A DNA stretch of 64,000 nucleotides from positions 1,178,001 to 1,242,000 of the forward strand of contig NZ_JAVRHR010000001.1 of the NCBI RefSeq assembly GCF_031846445.1, read 5' to 3'. A model generated the notes under the pieces. The model searched no databases. It was not told the origin of the DNA and worked only from the letters and a program-made list of their open reading frames with translations. The stretch comes from Croceitalea rosinachiae (lineage in GTDB: Bacteria > Bacteroidota > Bacteroidia > Flavobacteriales > Flavobacteriaceae). The position numbers and the translations under genes are program-made. Each line of letters opens with the position of its first letter. The stretch's first letter is position 1. Below are positions 24,745-33,873 of this stretch, in pieces.

Positions 24745-26325
24745 TTATACTTTTTTTGGTCTCAGTTTAAAAAATTGGATATAGCTATCCGGGTTTTCTA
24801 CTTCACCTCTTTGTGAAATTAATTTAATATCGATATTTCTGTTTTTAGCCTTTTCAGAAAAATCTTCAAGAATTTCAATAATGTCGTTGTCCAAATACCT
24901 TGTTTTTCTAACATCTAATTCAAGATATGAATCTTCAGGAAGACTATCTAACTCTTTCAGAATTGCTCCTTTATTGAAAAAGGTTACCTCTTCAGCCAGC
25001 GTCATCTTAATTTTATGTTTTCCATTACTCTTATCTTCAATATGTAAAAAGTGGGAATTCTGGTAACTTTTAATGAGTATAACAACGATACCAACTGCCA
25101 AGCCAAGCCCAATACCTATCAATAGGTCTGTGAATACAATTCCCAGGACTGTTACTGTAAAAGGAATAAATTGTTTCCATCCCATATCATACATTTTTTT
25201 AAAAAGAGCCGGTTTCGCAAGTTTATAACCAACAATAAATAGAATTGCCGCTAAAACGGACAAAGGAATCATATTCAGTAACCTTGGAATTAGAATTACA
25301 GAAATTAAAAGGAAGAATCCATGAATAATAGCAGAAGCTTTTGATTTACCACCAGATTGAATATTTGCCGAACTGCGAACAATAACTTGAGTTATAGGTA
25401 AGCCACCTATCATTCCAGAAATAACATTTCCTGTTCCTTGTGCCAATAACTCCCTGTTGGTAGGGGTAACTCTCTTATCGGGATCCAATTTATCGGTAGC
25501 TTCAACACAAAGTAGGGTTTCTAAGCTCGCTACTAAAGCTATGGTGAAGGCCGTTATCCATATTTCAGGACTCCCTATGACTGAAAAATTGGGAAAACTG
25601 AATTGTGCGATAAAAGATTCGGCGTCTTCGGGTATGGGAACACTTACTAAATGATTCGCCGAAATAGCAAGTGTGTCGTTATTCTTTGTTAGCACAAAGA
25701 AAATGATGCCAACAACTACGGCCACTAAAGGACCCTGAACTAGTTGAAATATTTTTCCTTTTTTAGAAAGAACTCTATCCCAGAGAATTAAAATAGCCAG
25801 ACCGATAAGAGCAACTATAGTTGCACCAGGACTTATATTATTAATAGTCTCAAAAATTTCTGAAAACGTATTTTTACCATCAACTTGAAAAAAAGCAAAA
25901 TCTCCTTCTGGATCTGGATCATATCCGAAGAAATGGGGAATTTGTTTTAAAATAATAATAATACCAATTCCGGTCAACATTCCTTTAATTACAGAAGAAG
26001 GGAAATAATATCCAATAATACCAGCTTTTAAAACGCCAAAAACTACTTGAATGATTCCACCTAAAACAACCGCGACTAGAAAGTTTTCATAACCTCCTAA
26101 GGCACCAATAGCAGTTAATACTATGGCAGCTAAACCTGCAGCCGGACCACTAACGCCTATGTGTGATCCGCTTAAAGAACCCACAACAATACCACCAATA
26201 ATACCAGCAATTAGACCCGAGAAAAGAGGTGCACCACTTGCTAAGGCGATACCTAGACATAAAGGAAGTGCTACAAAAAATACAACGATACTTGCTGGCA
26301 AGTCGTTTTTTATATATTTAAACAT
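24745..26325 (-). CDS. SulP-family transporter paired with carbonic anhydrase (possible bicarbonate transporter)
   Basis: 526 residues. The SulP membrane core begins DLPASIVVFFVALPLCLGIA and includes SGPAAGLAAIVLTAIG, followed after about 400 residues by a short C-terminal cytoplasmic STAS-like domain (LELDVRKTRYLDNDIIEIL). The nine-base gap to the beta-carbonic anhydrase gene implies co-transcription. By analogy with BicA-type SulP proteins, bicarbonate is the favoured substrate; this is inference, since no residue seen here settles it. Confidence 0.88.
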   Translation of the reverse strand: MFKYIKNDLPASIVVFFVALPLCLGIALASGAPLFSGLIAGIIGGIVVGSLSGSHIGVSGPAAGLAAIVLTAIGALGGYENFLVAVVLGGIIQVVFGVLKAGIIGYYFPSSVIKGMLTGIGIIIILKQIPHFFGYDPDPEGDFAFFQVDGKNTFSEIFETINNISPGATIVALIGLAILILWDRVLSKKGKIFQLVQGPLVAVVVGIIFFVLTKNNDTLAISANHLVSVPIPEDAESFIAQFSFPNFSVIGSPEIWITAFTIALVASLETLLCVEATDKLDPDKRVTPTNRELLAQGTGNVISGMIGGLPITQVIVRSSANIQSGGKSKASAIIHGFFLLISVILIPRLLNMIPLSVLAAILFIVGYKLAKPALFKKMYDMGWKQFIPFTVTVLGIVFTDLLIGIGLGLAVGIVVILIKSYQNSHFLHIEDKSNGKHKIKMTLAEEVTFFNKGAILKELDSLPEDSYLELDVRKTRYLDNDIIEILEDFSEKAKNRNIDIKLISQRGEVENPDSYIQFFKLRPKKV

Positions 26326-26396
26326 GTGAAATAGTTTTTAGTCTTCTAAGTTGTTTTAAAGACAATTGAAAAAAATGATTAAAAAACAGTAAAGTC

Positions 26397-26702
26397 TTAA
26401 ATGACTCTTTTTGGTGGAGGAAGTATTATTTCTGTTGAAACGTCAGCATAAAATAACAAATAAGCTTGATTTCTAGTCAATTGCTGAGTAAGATAAATAC
26501 TTTTGTTCTCTATTGAATTAGAAAAAAATAATTCGTTTTCATCAAATTTTTTTTCAGTTTCTTTTTTGTTATTTTCTTCTTCATTTAAATCCATAGTTAC
26601 AGCGCTTTCATGATCAGATTTACAAAGTGCCTCAATGGAAGGTGCTAGGATAGAAATGACAAGCATTATTGCAATCAACGAAAATGTAAAAGACTTTAAC
26701 AT
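26397..26702 (-). CDS. Small exported protein with PPPKRVI tail
   Basis: 101 residues from the ATG at 26702. A hydrophobic N-terminal segment (LKSFTFSLIAIMLVISILA) is a signal peptide or membrane anchor; the middle is strongly charged (NEEENNKKETEKK), and the end is a short hydrophobic strand closing with LPPPKRVI. A longer reading in the same frame from 26828 would overlap batE and add an unlikely N-terminus. It lies 47 bases after batE and may be the last gene of the Bat transcript. I do not recognise the function; small flavobacterial envelope proteins with a PPP tail near transport genes are the nearest comparison. Confidence 0.65.
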   Translation of the reverse strand: MLKSFTFSLIAIMLVISILAPSIEALCKSDHESAVTMDLNEEENNKKETEKKFDENELFFSNSIENKSIYLTQQLTRNQAYLLFYADVSTEIILPPPKRVI

Positions 26703-26749
26703 CCGACAAATCTGAATTATAAAGATAATAGTAAACCTATTAAATTCTG

Positions 26750-27511
26750 TTAAAAATTCTTTAACAGTTTTAAATTTTCTGAAGGTAACCAACCCGTTTG
26801 TCCATCGGCAATTTTGATTTTTTGCCAATCTCCGAGTTTTTCTAACACATTAACTTTAGTGCCTTCATGTAATGTAAATAGTTTCTCACTTCGTTCATTA
26901 GGCTCAGAAGTAATCGCAATTTCACGGCTGAAAATTATGGCAGGTTTATCATGTTTAAAATCTTTGTATTGAAAATAAGCCATTACGACCGATATTGCCG
27001 CGATAACTAGTCCGGAAGCACTAATTATAAAAGCAATACGCTTTTGCGTGGCATTGTATAAAAAATAATACACTACATACCCTAAAACGAAAAGAAAAAC
27101 CATACCCACAGACAAGTAGGCCCATTGTTCAAATGAAAGGTAATTTGTAACTGTTTTATAAAAACTTGTAAATGCGGTTTCTGGCATTTCATCAATGGCA
27201 TCCAACCGCATATTATTAGCATAGCCCAAATTATTCTTTATTTCAATATCATTTGGTTTAAGTAATAATGCTTTTTCGTAATAATAAATACTGGGACCAA
27301 TCTCGCCCAGCTTATAATATGAATTACCTAAATTAAAATAGAGTTCTGGAGAGTGTTGTTTGTTCTCTAATATCTTTTCGTAAAAGCCAATGGCTTTTTG
27401 ATACTCTCCTTTGTTATAAGCTTCGGTCGCATGTTCAAAAAGGGTATTGTTCTGGGCAACAACACCAAATGAAAAAATTAAGAATAAAATGGTCAGAAGT
27501 TTCCTATTCAT
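26750..27511 (-). CDS. batE: BatE: TPR and SH3-domain membrane protein
   Basis: 253 residues. A signal peptide (to about residue 19) is followed by TPR repeats (about 23-105: AYNKGEYQKAIGFYEKIL, LYFNLGNSYYKLGE), two membrane segments around 125-180 and a C-terminal bacterial SH3 domain (about 198-248, containing GDWQKIKIADGQTGWLP). The TPR/SH3 part faces the periplasm. It is the last recognised Bat gene, overlapping batD by four bases. The Bat proteins form an envelope-associated complex linked to stress or aerotolerance in Bacteroidetes; the molecular role of BatE is not known. Confidence 0.85.
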   Translation of the reverse strand: MNRKLLTILFLIFSFGVVAQNNTLFEHATEAYNKGEYQKAIGFYEKILENKQHSPELYFNLGNSYYKLGEIGPSIYYYEKALLLKPNDIEIKNNLGYANNMRLDAIDEMPETAFTSFYKTVTNYLSFEQWAYLSVGMVFLFVLGYVVYYFLYNATQKRIAFIISASGLVIAAISVVMAYFQYKDFKHDKPAIIFSREIAITSEPNERSEKLFTLHEGTKVNVLEKLGDWQKIKIADGQTGWLPSENLKLLKNF

Positions 27512-29292
27512 AATTGCTTGTCCATCAATGAGATTACTTCGCTCGCTTTGTGATAATCTTGTTGCATTTGAACATCTGTAAAAGGGCTGTAACGTGCCAT
27601 TTCACAATTTTTCAATAATGCAATAAAACTTTCGGTATGTTCAATTTCAACATTTTTTTCATTCAATAATCCAGTTATCTTTTCTTTACTAAAATCTGAA
27701 GTTTCTATTTTAAGCTTTGCTTTTAAATAGTTATGTAAACCTTTTTCTAAAGCAACATAAAAATTGTCTTCATCGCCCAATTCTTTTTTTGCGGTTGATA
27801 AATATTTCCTTGCCAATCTATTTGCTTTTTTTAACCTATTTCCTTCAATACTTTCAGCATTTTTTTTAAGCTTTTTCCTGTATACAATAACTAAGGGAAT
27901 CAGTAAAAAAGGACAGAACAAAAGAGCATAAAATCGGTTAGATCCAAAAAAATAATTAGCTCCTATATTGGTTAAATTTGGAGTGACTTTTATGAAGTGA
28001 AATTGTTCACTGGTTGGAACTGCAATCTTTGCTACCCCCCCAGTTGCAGGATTAATAGCTGCGGCATCCGCAGGTCCTTCCATTACATTTATGGTGATTT
28101 CATCAGAATTGATGGTAGTGTATCTGGCTGTTTTAGGGTTAAAAAAACTAAATGAGATTGAAGGAATAGGATATTTCCCCCTAAAAGATGGAACTACGGT
28201 ATAATTATTAGAAACTTTTCCTTGCATACCAGAAACAGTGGTTCTAACACTTTCACCAAATTCAGGTTCATAAACTTCTAAAGCACTTGGTAAATCTGGC
28301 TCAGGTAGTTGAAATAGCTTTAAATTACCTTTGCCTGTAACTTCTACAATGGCTTGCAATGATTCTGAAGCATTCAAAGCTGTTTTACTCGTAGATACCG
28401 AAAAATTAAATTCACCAACGGCACCTCCAAAATTGGCAGGCTTACCAGATTCGGGTAATGACTTTACAGTTAAGGTCCTTCTTCCTGCAGAAACAGTTTT
28501 ACTGGCTTGAGTATAAATCTTACCACCAAAAAAATCTCTTCTATTTGTGGGTACGTCAACATAAATTTCAAGAGATAAGGGTTCTATGTCAAGTTTGCCA
28601 GTTTTTTGTGGATAAAGGACAACCCTTTTTAAGACTACACTTCGATAAGGTTTGCCTTCATAAGTGCCATTATTTGTATTGTACTTGGTTACGGGAATAT
28701 CTTGACTCCAAAAATTATTATACTTTGGGCTATCTACCGGCCTAAAATTGGTAACAGAAATAGATGGGCTTATATAGAGCTTATAAACTACCGTTACAGC
28801 TTCGTTCAAATAAGGGCTAGCCTTAGAAACCTCTGCAACCAAATGAAGACTTTCATCTGCAACATCATCTGCACTTTTAGGAGCATTTGGGTTGTCAACC
28901 GCTGCCGTGACCACAATATTCTTTGATAATGTTTTATAAGTATTTCCCTCAATTTCAATCGTAGCTTGACCTAAAGCGAATGAACCTTGTCGATTGGGTT
29001 TTAAAACATAAGTATATGATTTGGAAAAACTTCGTTTACCATTAATCCAAGATGAACTTATCGATTGTGAAGGTCCCATTACCACTTTAAAACCTTCAAA
29101 AGATGGAGGGTTAAAATTGTCACCATCTTTATTCATGGTAAACTCAACACGTAAACGTTCATTAATGCCAAGCTTTTCTTTGCTGAGCTTTAGTTCAAAA
29201 GTAACATCACTTTGTTCTTGCCCAAAAACAAAGCAACCCAATAGTATAAGGGGGATTAAAAATAAAATACGTTTAAACAGTATATTGGGCAT
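27508..29292 (-). CDS. batD: BatD: oxygen-tolerance family membrane protein
   Basis: About 594 residues. Signal peptide (ILFLIPLILLGCFVFG), long periplasmic beta-rich region of repeated immunoglobulin-like strands (about 25-430), one membrane helix near 445 and a basic cytoplasmic tail of about 130 residues. This layout is that of the BatD oxygen-tolerance family. I use the ATG at 29292, which overlaps the batC stop by one base (TAATG), rather than the TTG six bases upstream. batE overlaps its end. Confidence 0.88.
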   Translation of the reverse strand: MPNILFKRILFLIPLILLGCFVFGQEQSDVTFELKLSKEKLGINERLRVEFTMNKDGDNFNPPSFEGFKVVMGPSQSISSSWINGKRSFSKSYTYVLKPNRQGSFALGQATIEIEGNTYKTLSKNIVVTAAVDNPNAPKSADDVADESLHLVAEVSKASPYLNEAVTVVYKLYISPSISVTNFRPVDSPKYNNFWSQDIPVTKYNTNNGTYEGKPYRSVVLKRVVLYPQKTGKLDIEPLSLEIYVDVPTNRRDFFGGKIYTQASKTVSAGRRTLTVKSLPESGKPANFGGAVGEFNFSVSTSKTALNASESLQAIVEVTGKGNLKLFQLPEPDLPSALEVYEPEFGESVRTTVSGMQGKVSNNYTVVPSFRGKYPIPSISFSFFNPKTARYTTINSDEITINVMEGPADAAAINPATGGVAKIAVPTSEQFHFIKVTPNLTNIGANYFFGSNRFYALLFCPFLLIPLVIVYRKKLKKNAESIEGNRLKKANRLARKYLSTAKKELGDEDNFYVALEKGLHNYLKAKLKIETSDFSKEKITGLLNEKNVEIEHTESFIALLKNCEMARYSPFTDVQMQQDYHKASEVISLMDKQL

Positions 29293-30182
29293 TACCAATC
29301 CTTTTCATTTTTGATTTTGGCACCTTTCACTTTCTTGGCTTCCATCTTTTCTTGCACCTTCTTTTCTTCATTTTGCATGGCTTCTAGCAAATTCTGAATT
29401 TGCTGTTTTGAAAGCTGGTTGGGTCTTGGTTTATTCTGTTCTTTAGGTTTATCACCTTCATTGGGTTTCTGTTTTTGCTCTTTCTTTTCGTCGCCCTCAC
29501 CTTCTTTATTTTCTTCGGGCTTTTCTTTTCCTTTATCACCATCATCGCCCTCATCTTTATTTTCATCATCTTTTTGATCGCCCTCTTTATCCTTTTCGTT
29601 ATCTCCGTCTTGATTTTGATCTTGATTTTTTTCTTTATCGTCTTTTTGGTCTTCGTTCTTTTTGTCGTCTTGGTTTTGGTCGTTTTTTTGCTCGTCTTGT
29701 TGTTTTTTTAGCATTTCTTTGGCTAAAGCAAGATTGTAACGAGTTTCTTCGTCGTTAGGGTTGTTGCGCAATGCTTGTTTGTAGGCTTCAACTGCTTTTT
29801 CATATTCTTCATTTTTCATGAATACATTGCCCATGTTATGAAAAGCTTTATGTTTATCTGGTTTTTCATCAGCTTTTTCACCAGCTTGTTTGAACCTGCC
29901 AAAAGCTTCAGTAAAGCTTTCGCGATTGTAATACGCCCGCCCTAAATTATAAGGAGCGGCAGCATTTTTTTCGCTTTTCGAAATTGCTCTTCTATAATCA
30001 GCTTCTGCATTAATAAAGTCATTTTGGGTAAGAGTCTCGTTAGCATCATAGGTAATATTCTTCGATTCTTTAAAGTCTCTTTCTTGAGCTTTTATAGCAT
30101 CCGTATCTTCTTGGGCTTGAACAAAACCTAGAAATAACAAAACAAAACTTAAGACTATGTGTTTTCTATTCATCATGCTCAT
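29292..30182 (-). CDS. batC: BatC: TPR protein with acidic low-complexity tail
   Basis: 296 residues: signal peptide, then TPR repeats (about 50-165: AAPYNLGRAYYNRESFTEAF, YEKAVEAYKQALRNNPND), then about 90 residues of K, D, E, Q and N, then a basic C-terminus. It is exported and should act in the periplasm as a scaffold. Several nearby ATG codons (30182, 30176, 30173) are all possible starts and all overlap the end of batB. The low-complexity region produces false antisense frames that look like hydrophobic proteins. Confidence 0.85.
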   Translation of the reverse strand: MSMMNRKHIVLSFVLLFLGFVQAQEDTDAIKAQERDFKESKNITYDANETLTQNDFINAEADYRRAISKSEKNAAAPYNLGRAYYNRESFTEAFGRFKQAGEKADEKPDKHKAFHNMGNVFMKNEEYEKAVEAYKQALRNNPNDEETRYNLALAKEMLKKQQDEQKNDQNQDDKKNEDQKDDKEKNQDQNQDGDNEKDKEGDQKDDENKDEGDDGDKGKEKPEENKEGEGDEKKEQKQKPNEGDKPKEQNKPRPNQLSKQQIQNLLEAMQNEEKKVQEKMEAKKVKGAKIKNEKDW

Positions 30183-31209
30183 TAAAAAGATTCAACTTTT
30201 TCAACCATTTAGTTTTTCTATCTAATAAGAAAATATCTAAAAATAAAAAGAAAAGGCCCATACCCAAAAACCATTGAAATTGGTCTTTGTATTCTGCGAA
30301 TTGCTTGGCTTCAAATTCTTTTTTATCCATTTTATTCAACTCTTCTTTAATAAATTCAACAGCATTTTCGGTATTGGCCCCATTAATATAAACTCCATTT
30401 CCTTCGTCGGCTATTGCCGATAAAACTGGCTCGTTGAGTTTGGTAATTACAACTTCACCCTCAGCATTTTTCTTTAGACTTTCAACAACCCCTTTACGTT
30501 TTATAGGGATTGGTGCTCCTTTGGGTTTACCTACCCCAATAGTAAATATTCGAATTCCATTTTGTGTGGCTTCTCCAACTGCATTTAAAGTGGAGCCTTC
30601 TGAATGATCTTCTCCATCAGATATGATAAATAATACACGATTGGTCTGCTCTTCATCATTATAGTAGGTAGTAGCAAGTTCAATGGCAGAATTTATCGCC
30701 GTACCCTGTGATGAAAGCATATTGGTGTTCATGCTTTGTAAAAACATTTTTGCAGCACCATAATCCGTTGTAATCGGTAATTGTGGATAAGCCTGACCAG
30801 CATAAGCAATAATACCTATACGGTCACTTGCTAATTGATTAATGATTTCTGAAACCAGGCGTTTTGACTTCTCTAAGCGATTTGGCGCGATGTCTTCAGC
30901 AAGCATACTTTTAGATACATCAACGGCGAAGACTATATCAACGCCCTCACGCTTAACTGTTTCTAATTTGGTTCCAATTTTTGGGTTGACTAAGGCAACT
31001 ACTAAACAAGCAAGCCCTAATAAAAGAACTATTAGCTTTAATGTTGATTTAAATTTTGATTTATTAGGAGCAAGACGTTTTAATAATTTTGAATTTGCAA
31101 ACTCATGCTGCTTGCTTTTTTTCCAAACCTGTAACAAGAGAAAAAGCAATACAAGTACAGGTACAATACCTAGTAAATAGAAGTATAATTTTTCGTCAAA
31201 TTGAACCAT
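30166..31209 (-). CDS. batB: BatB: von Willebrand A-domain membrane protein
   Basis: 347 residues: two N-terminal membrane helices, a VWA domain (about 88-290) with an intact metal-ion adhesion site (AVDVSKSML, the DxSxS motif, then the downstream T and D motifs), and a C-terminal helix. It is a sister of BatA, which lies four bases upstream; batC overlaps its end by 17 bases. The VWA domain is expected on the periplasmic or cytoplasmic face as part of the Bat complex with MoxR. Confidence 0.9.
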   Translation of the reverse strand: MVQFDEKLYFYLLGIVPVLVLLFLLLQVWKKSKQHEFANSKLLKRLAPNKSKFKSTLKLIVLLLGLACLVVALVNPKIGTKLETVKREGVDIVFAVDVSKSMLAEDIAPNRLEKSKRLVSEIINQLASDRIGIIAYAGQAYPQLPITTDYGAAKMFLQSMNTNMLSSQGTAINSAIELATTYYNDEEQTNRVLFIISDGEDHSEGSTLNAVGEATQNGIRIFTIGVGKPKGAPIPIKRKGVVESLKKNAEGEVVITKLNEPVLSAIADEGNGVYINGANTENAVEFIKEELNKMDKKEFEAKQFAEYKDQFQWFLGMGLFFLFLDIFLLDRKTKWLKKLNLFNEHDE

Positions 31210-31213
31210 CTTG

Positions 31214-32212
31214 TTATATAAAACTTTTAAATAGCGTTGTTCTCAATCCCCACTCTAATAATAACAAAGCCCCTGCCAAAAACACCCAAGGACGAAATTT
31301 TTCTTCGTATTTGTAATATTTGAACTCTTCTATTTCGGTTTTTTCAAGCTTATTGATCTCGTTATAGATTTCTTCTAATTTTTCGTTATCCGTTGCTCTA
31401 AAATATTGGCCACCTGTTGCATCGGCGATATCTTGCAACAATTTTTCATCAATTTCAACTTGGCGCATGCCATATTGAAAGGTGCCATCTCGTTTGTAAG
31501 CTATTGGAGTAAGTGCGTTTCCATTAGTACCAAGGCCTATGGTATAGGTTTTGATATCATATTCTACAGCCAGGTCAGCTGCTGTTTGAGGCTCAATAAA
31601 ACCTGAATTGTTAACTCCATCGGTCAGCAAAATAATGACTTTGCTTATCGATTTACTTTCTTTTAATCGATTTACAGATGTTGCCAATCCCATTCCAATC
31701 GCGGTGCCATCTTCTAATTGTCCGTAAGTGATTTCTCGTAGTGCGCCTAAAACAATTGATTTGTCGCTTGTAATTGGCGTTTTAGTATAACTTTCACCTG
31801 CATAGGCAACCAAACCTATTCGGTCATTGGGTCTTTTTTTTATGAATTCGGCGGCGACTTCTTTTAAGGCAGCTAGGCGATTGGGTTTTAAATCGCGAGC
31901 CAGCATACTTGAAGAAACATCGATAGCCATTACAATATCAATACCCTTAGTTGTTTTTGTTCGAGTTGAAATATCCTCCGTTTGGGGTCGTGCTAAAGCA
32001 GTTATGATTGAAGCTAAGGCCAACAAACGTAATGTAAAAAGTAATGGTTTTAATTTGGATAATACACTACTTCCCTTGAAACCTTTTACCGTAGAGATTT
32101 TTAATGATGCAAGCTGTTTTTTCCGAGTTAGGATATACCAAATTATAGCAAGAGGCAATAATAATAAAAGCCAAAAAAACTGGGGGTGGGCAAATTCTGT
32201 AGTAACAAACAT
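31214..32212 (-). CDS. batA: BatA: von Willebrand A-domain membrane protein
   Basis: 332 residues with N-terminal helices (FFWLLLLLPLAIIWYIL), a VWA domain starting near residue 90 with AIDVSSSML, and a C-terminal helix close to the end. Its MIDAS residues are intact. It overlaps the BatD-like gene by one base and is followed by batB after four bases. BatA and BatB are the paired VWA components of the Bat system. Confidence 0.9.
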   Translation of the reverse strand: MFVTTEFAHPQFFWLLLLLPLAIIWYILTRKKQLASLKISTVKGFKGSSVLSKLKPLLFTLRLLALASIITALARPQTEDISTRTKTTKGIDIVMAIDVSSSMLARDLKPNRLAALKEVAAEFIKKRPNDRIGLVAYAGESYTKTPITSDKSIVLGALREITYGQLEDGTAIGMGLATSVNRLKESKSISKVIILLTDGVNNSGFIEPQTAADLAVEYDIKTYTIGLGTNGNALTPIAYKRDGTFQYGMRQVEIDEKLLQDIADATGGQYFRATDNEKLEEIYNEINKLEKTEIEEFKYYKYEEKFRPWVFLAGALLLLEWGLRTTLFKSFI

Positions 32213-33873
32213 TAGGCTTGGGTTTTTACATCGACCGAGGCCAATACACGTTCAACAATCTGCTCTGCATAATCATCCCCATCCAACCAAGTAACTACTA
32301 TTTGTTGCATAAATCCTTTACCTCCAAAACTTAGAATTGCATATTTTCCCCTAATCAATTCTGATGATTCTGGCACTTTAAACTTTCCGCTACCGAAAGT
32401 CTTTAAGCCTTTTACCCCTGCTAGAGTTACATACTCTTCTTGCTTGGTGATAATATTTTTTGCCCCTTGCTGTTCAAAACCTTGAAGTAATTGTTCTATG
32501 GGTTTTTCAAAATCAGGCTCGTTGGCTTCGGCAAAAGTTGTTGATGTTGTCAAGACGGTAAAAAGGCCTATTGAGCTTCTATATCCAAAAGCCTGCAAGC
32601 CCGATATTTGTGCTTTTGCTTCTTCAGGAAGCCTAATTTCTTGGCGTATCAATACTTTTGGGGTGGCAATATCTATAGGGGGATAACCATAAGAACTCTG
32701 TACCCATTCACTTTCTAATAATTCTTTTGTAGGATGACCTAAAATAGAATCTTTAACATAACCAAACCCATAATACCCTATGGAAGTTGCCGCACCAATA
32801 ATCAATAGGCCTGCAAATACTGCGGCAGCAATATAAATTCTTTTTCGTTGTTTTTTCTTCGCCAGTTCTTCAAGATAAGCCTCATTTTGCAACAAATCCT
32901 CTACAGTTGGTTCTGGAAGCGCCTCTTTCGTTTTTACGACAATATCTTCAACTAATTGCCGATCTTGTTCGGCAACCGAAGTAGGTGGTTTTGATTTGGC
33001 AAATTTCACTAAATCGGCAGTTTTTAATACCTTCTTAAACTGCTCAATAGTATCTTCTTTTAACGTAAGCTCACCAGCATCTTTTAATAGCTCTAATTTT
33101 TCAATCAATTGATCAGTTGTACTTTCTAATGCAGATACATGTACATCTTCTTCTAAATATGAACGAACAATATCAGTCAGTTCTGAGTAGTATTTTTTGT
33201 ATTCATCTTGGATAAGATATCTTGAATTCTCTAATTCTTTCAGCTGCAACAAGGCACGATCGAAAGGAGGTAATAAGGCCACTTTCTCTTCTTCGGTAAG
33301 TGGTTTTTTTCTTAAGAAGAACCAATAGATCAACCCACCAACAATAAGTAAGCCAAACAAAACCCAAAGTAAAGTTCTTATAAGTTTTGCATTGCTTTTT
33401 TCCACTTCAATAAGCGGTTTTATGTCAAACATTTTCTGTTTAGTAGTATCTACAACGACATCAGCAACTTTTATTTGAAAAGAATCGGTAAAGAAAGGTT
33501 CTTCGTTGATTGCTATCCGCTGAGGTGGTATGGTGTAGGCACCACTATCGAACTGTGTTAGGGCATAAATTCGCTGTAAAGTAATTCTATCTTTGTTTTT
33601 AGTAGTATCAATTTTTAACGCCTCCACCATTTCTAGGGGAGAGAATGTTTGGTCTTCAGGGAAATAAACAATATTAAGAGAATCAGTTTCTACGGTAATC
33701 TTATATTGAATCTGTTCTCCAATCTTTATAGAAGTGGAATCAATATTAGCTTTAACGGTAGATTGAGTTTGGGCCAACCCAACAAATGAAAATAACAACC
33801 AGCCACCCAGCCACCCTCGATTAATAGGTCTTGGTAAACTTTGAATTTTAAAATTTGCCCTCTTAACTTTCAT
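32212..33873 (-). CDS. BatD-like membrane protein of the Bat operon
   Basis: 553 residues. A signal-like N-terminus is followed by a beta-rich BatD-type domain (ANIDSTSIKIGEQIQYKITV) up to about 150, a helix near 165-185, a cytoplasmic helical region, a second membrane helix near 340-360, and a soluble C-terminal domain. It lies between the DUF58 gene and batA, where many flavobacterial Bat operons carry such a gene. The N-terminal segment SLPRPINRGWLGGWLL is unusual for a signal peptide, and its DNA has a short direct repeat, so a small insertion or a later true start is possible. The function is unknown. Confidence 0.7.
   Translation of the reverse strand: MKVKRANFKIQSLPRPINRGWLGGWLLFSFVGLAQTQSTVKANIDSTSIKIGEQIQYKITVETDSLNIVYFPEDQTFSPLEMVEALKIDTTKNKDRITLQRIYALTQFDSGAYTIPPQRIAINEEPFFTDSFQIKVADVVVDTTKQKMFDIKPLIEVEKSNAKLIRTLLWVLFGLLIVGGLIYWFFLRKKPLTEEEKVALLPPFDRALLQLKELENSRYLIQDEYKKYYSELTDIVRSYLEEDVHVSALESTTDQLIEKLELLKDAGELTLKEDTIEQFKKVLKTADLVKFAKSKPPTSVAEQDRQLVEDIVVKTKEALPEPTVEDLLQNEAYLEELAKKKQRKRIYIAAAVFAGLLIIGAATSIGYYGFGYVKDSILGHPTKELLESEWVQSSYGYPPIDIATPKVLIRQEIRLPEEAKAQISGLQAFGYRSSIGLFTVLTTSTTFAEANEPDFEKPIEQLLQGFEQQGAKNIITKQEEYVTLAGVKGLKTFGSGKFKVPESSELIRGKYAILSFGGKGFMQQIVVTWLDGDDYAEQIVERVLASVDVKTQA

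Noticed and set aside
29475..29711. Plus-strand frame encoding a very hydrophobic 78-residue protein
   Set aside because: It is antisense to the Lys/Asp/Glu-rich tail of BatC; the low-complexity codons read backwards give Phe/Leu/Ile/Val runs. No promoter or conserved feature.
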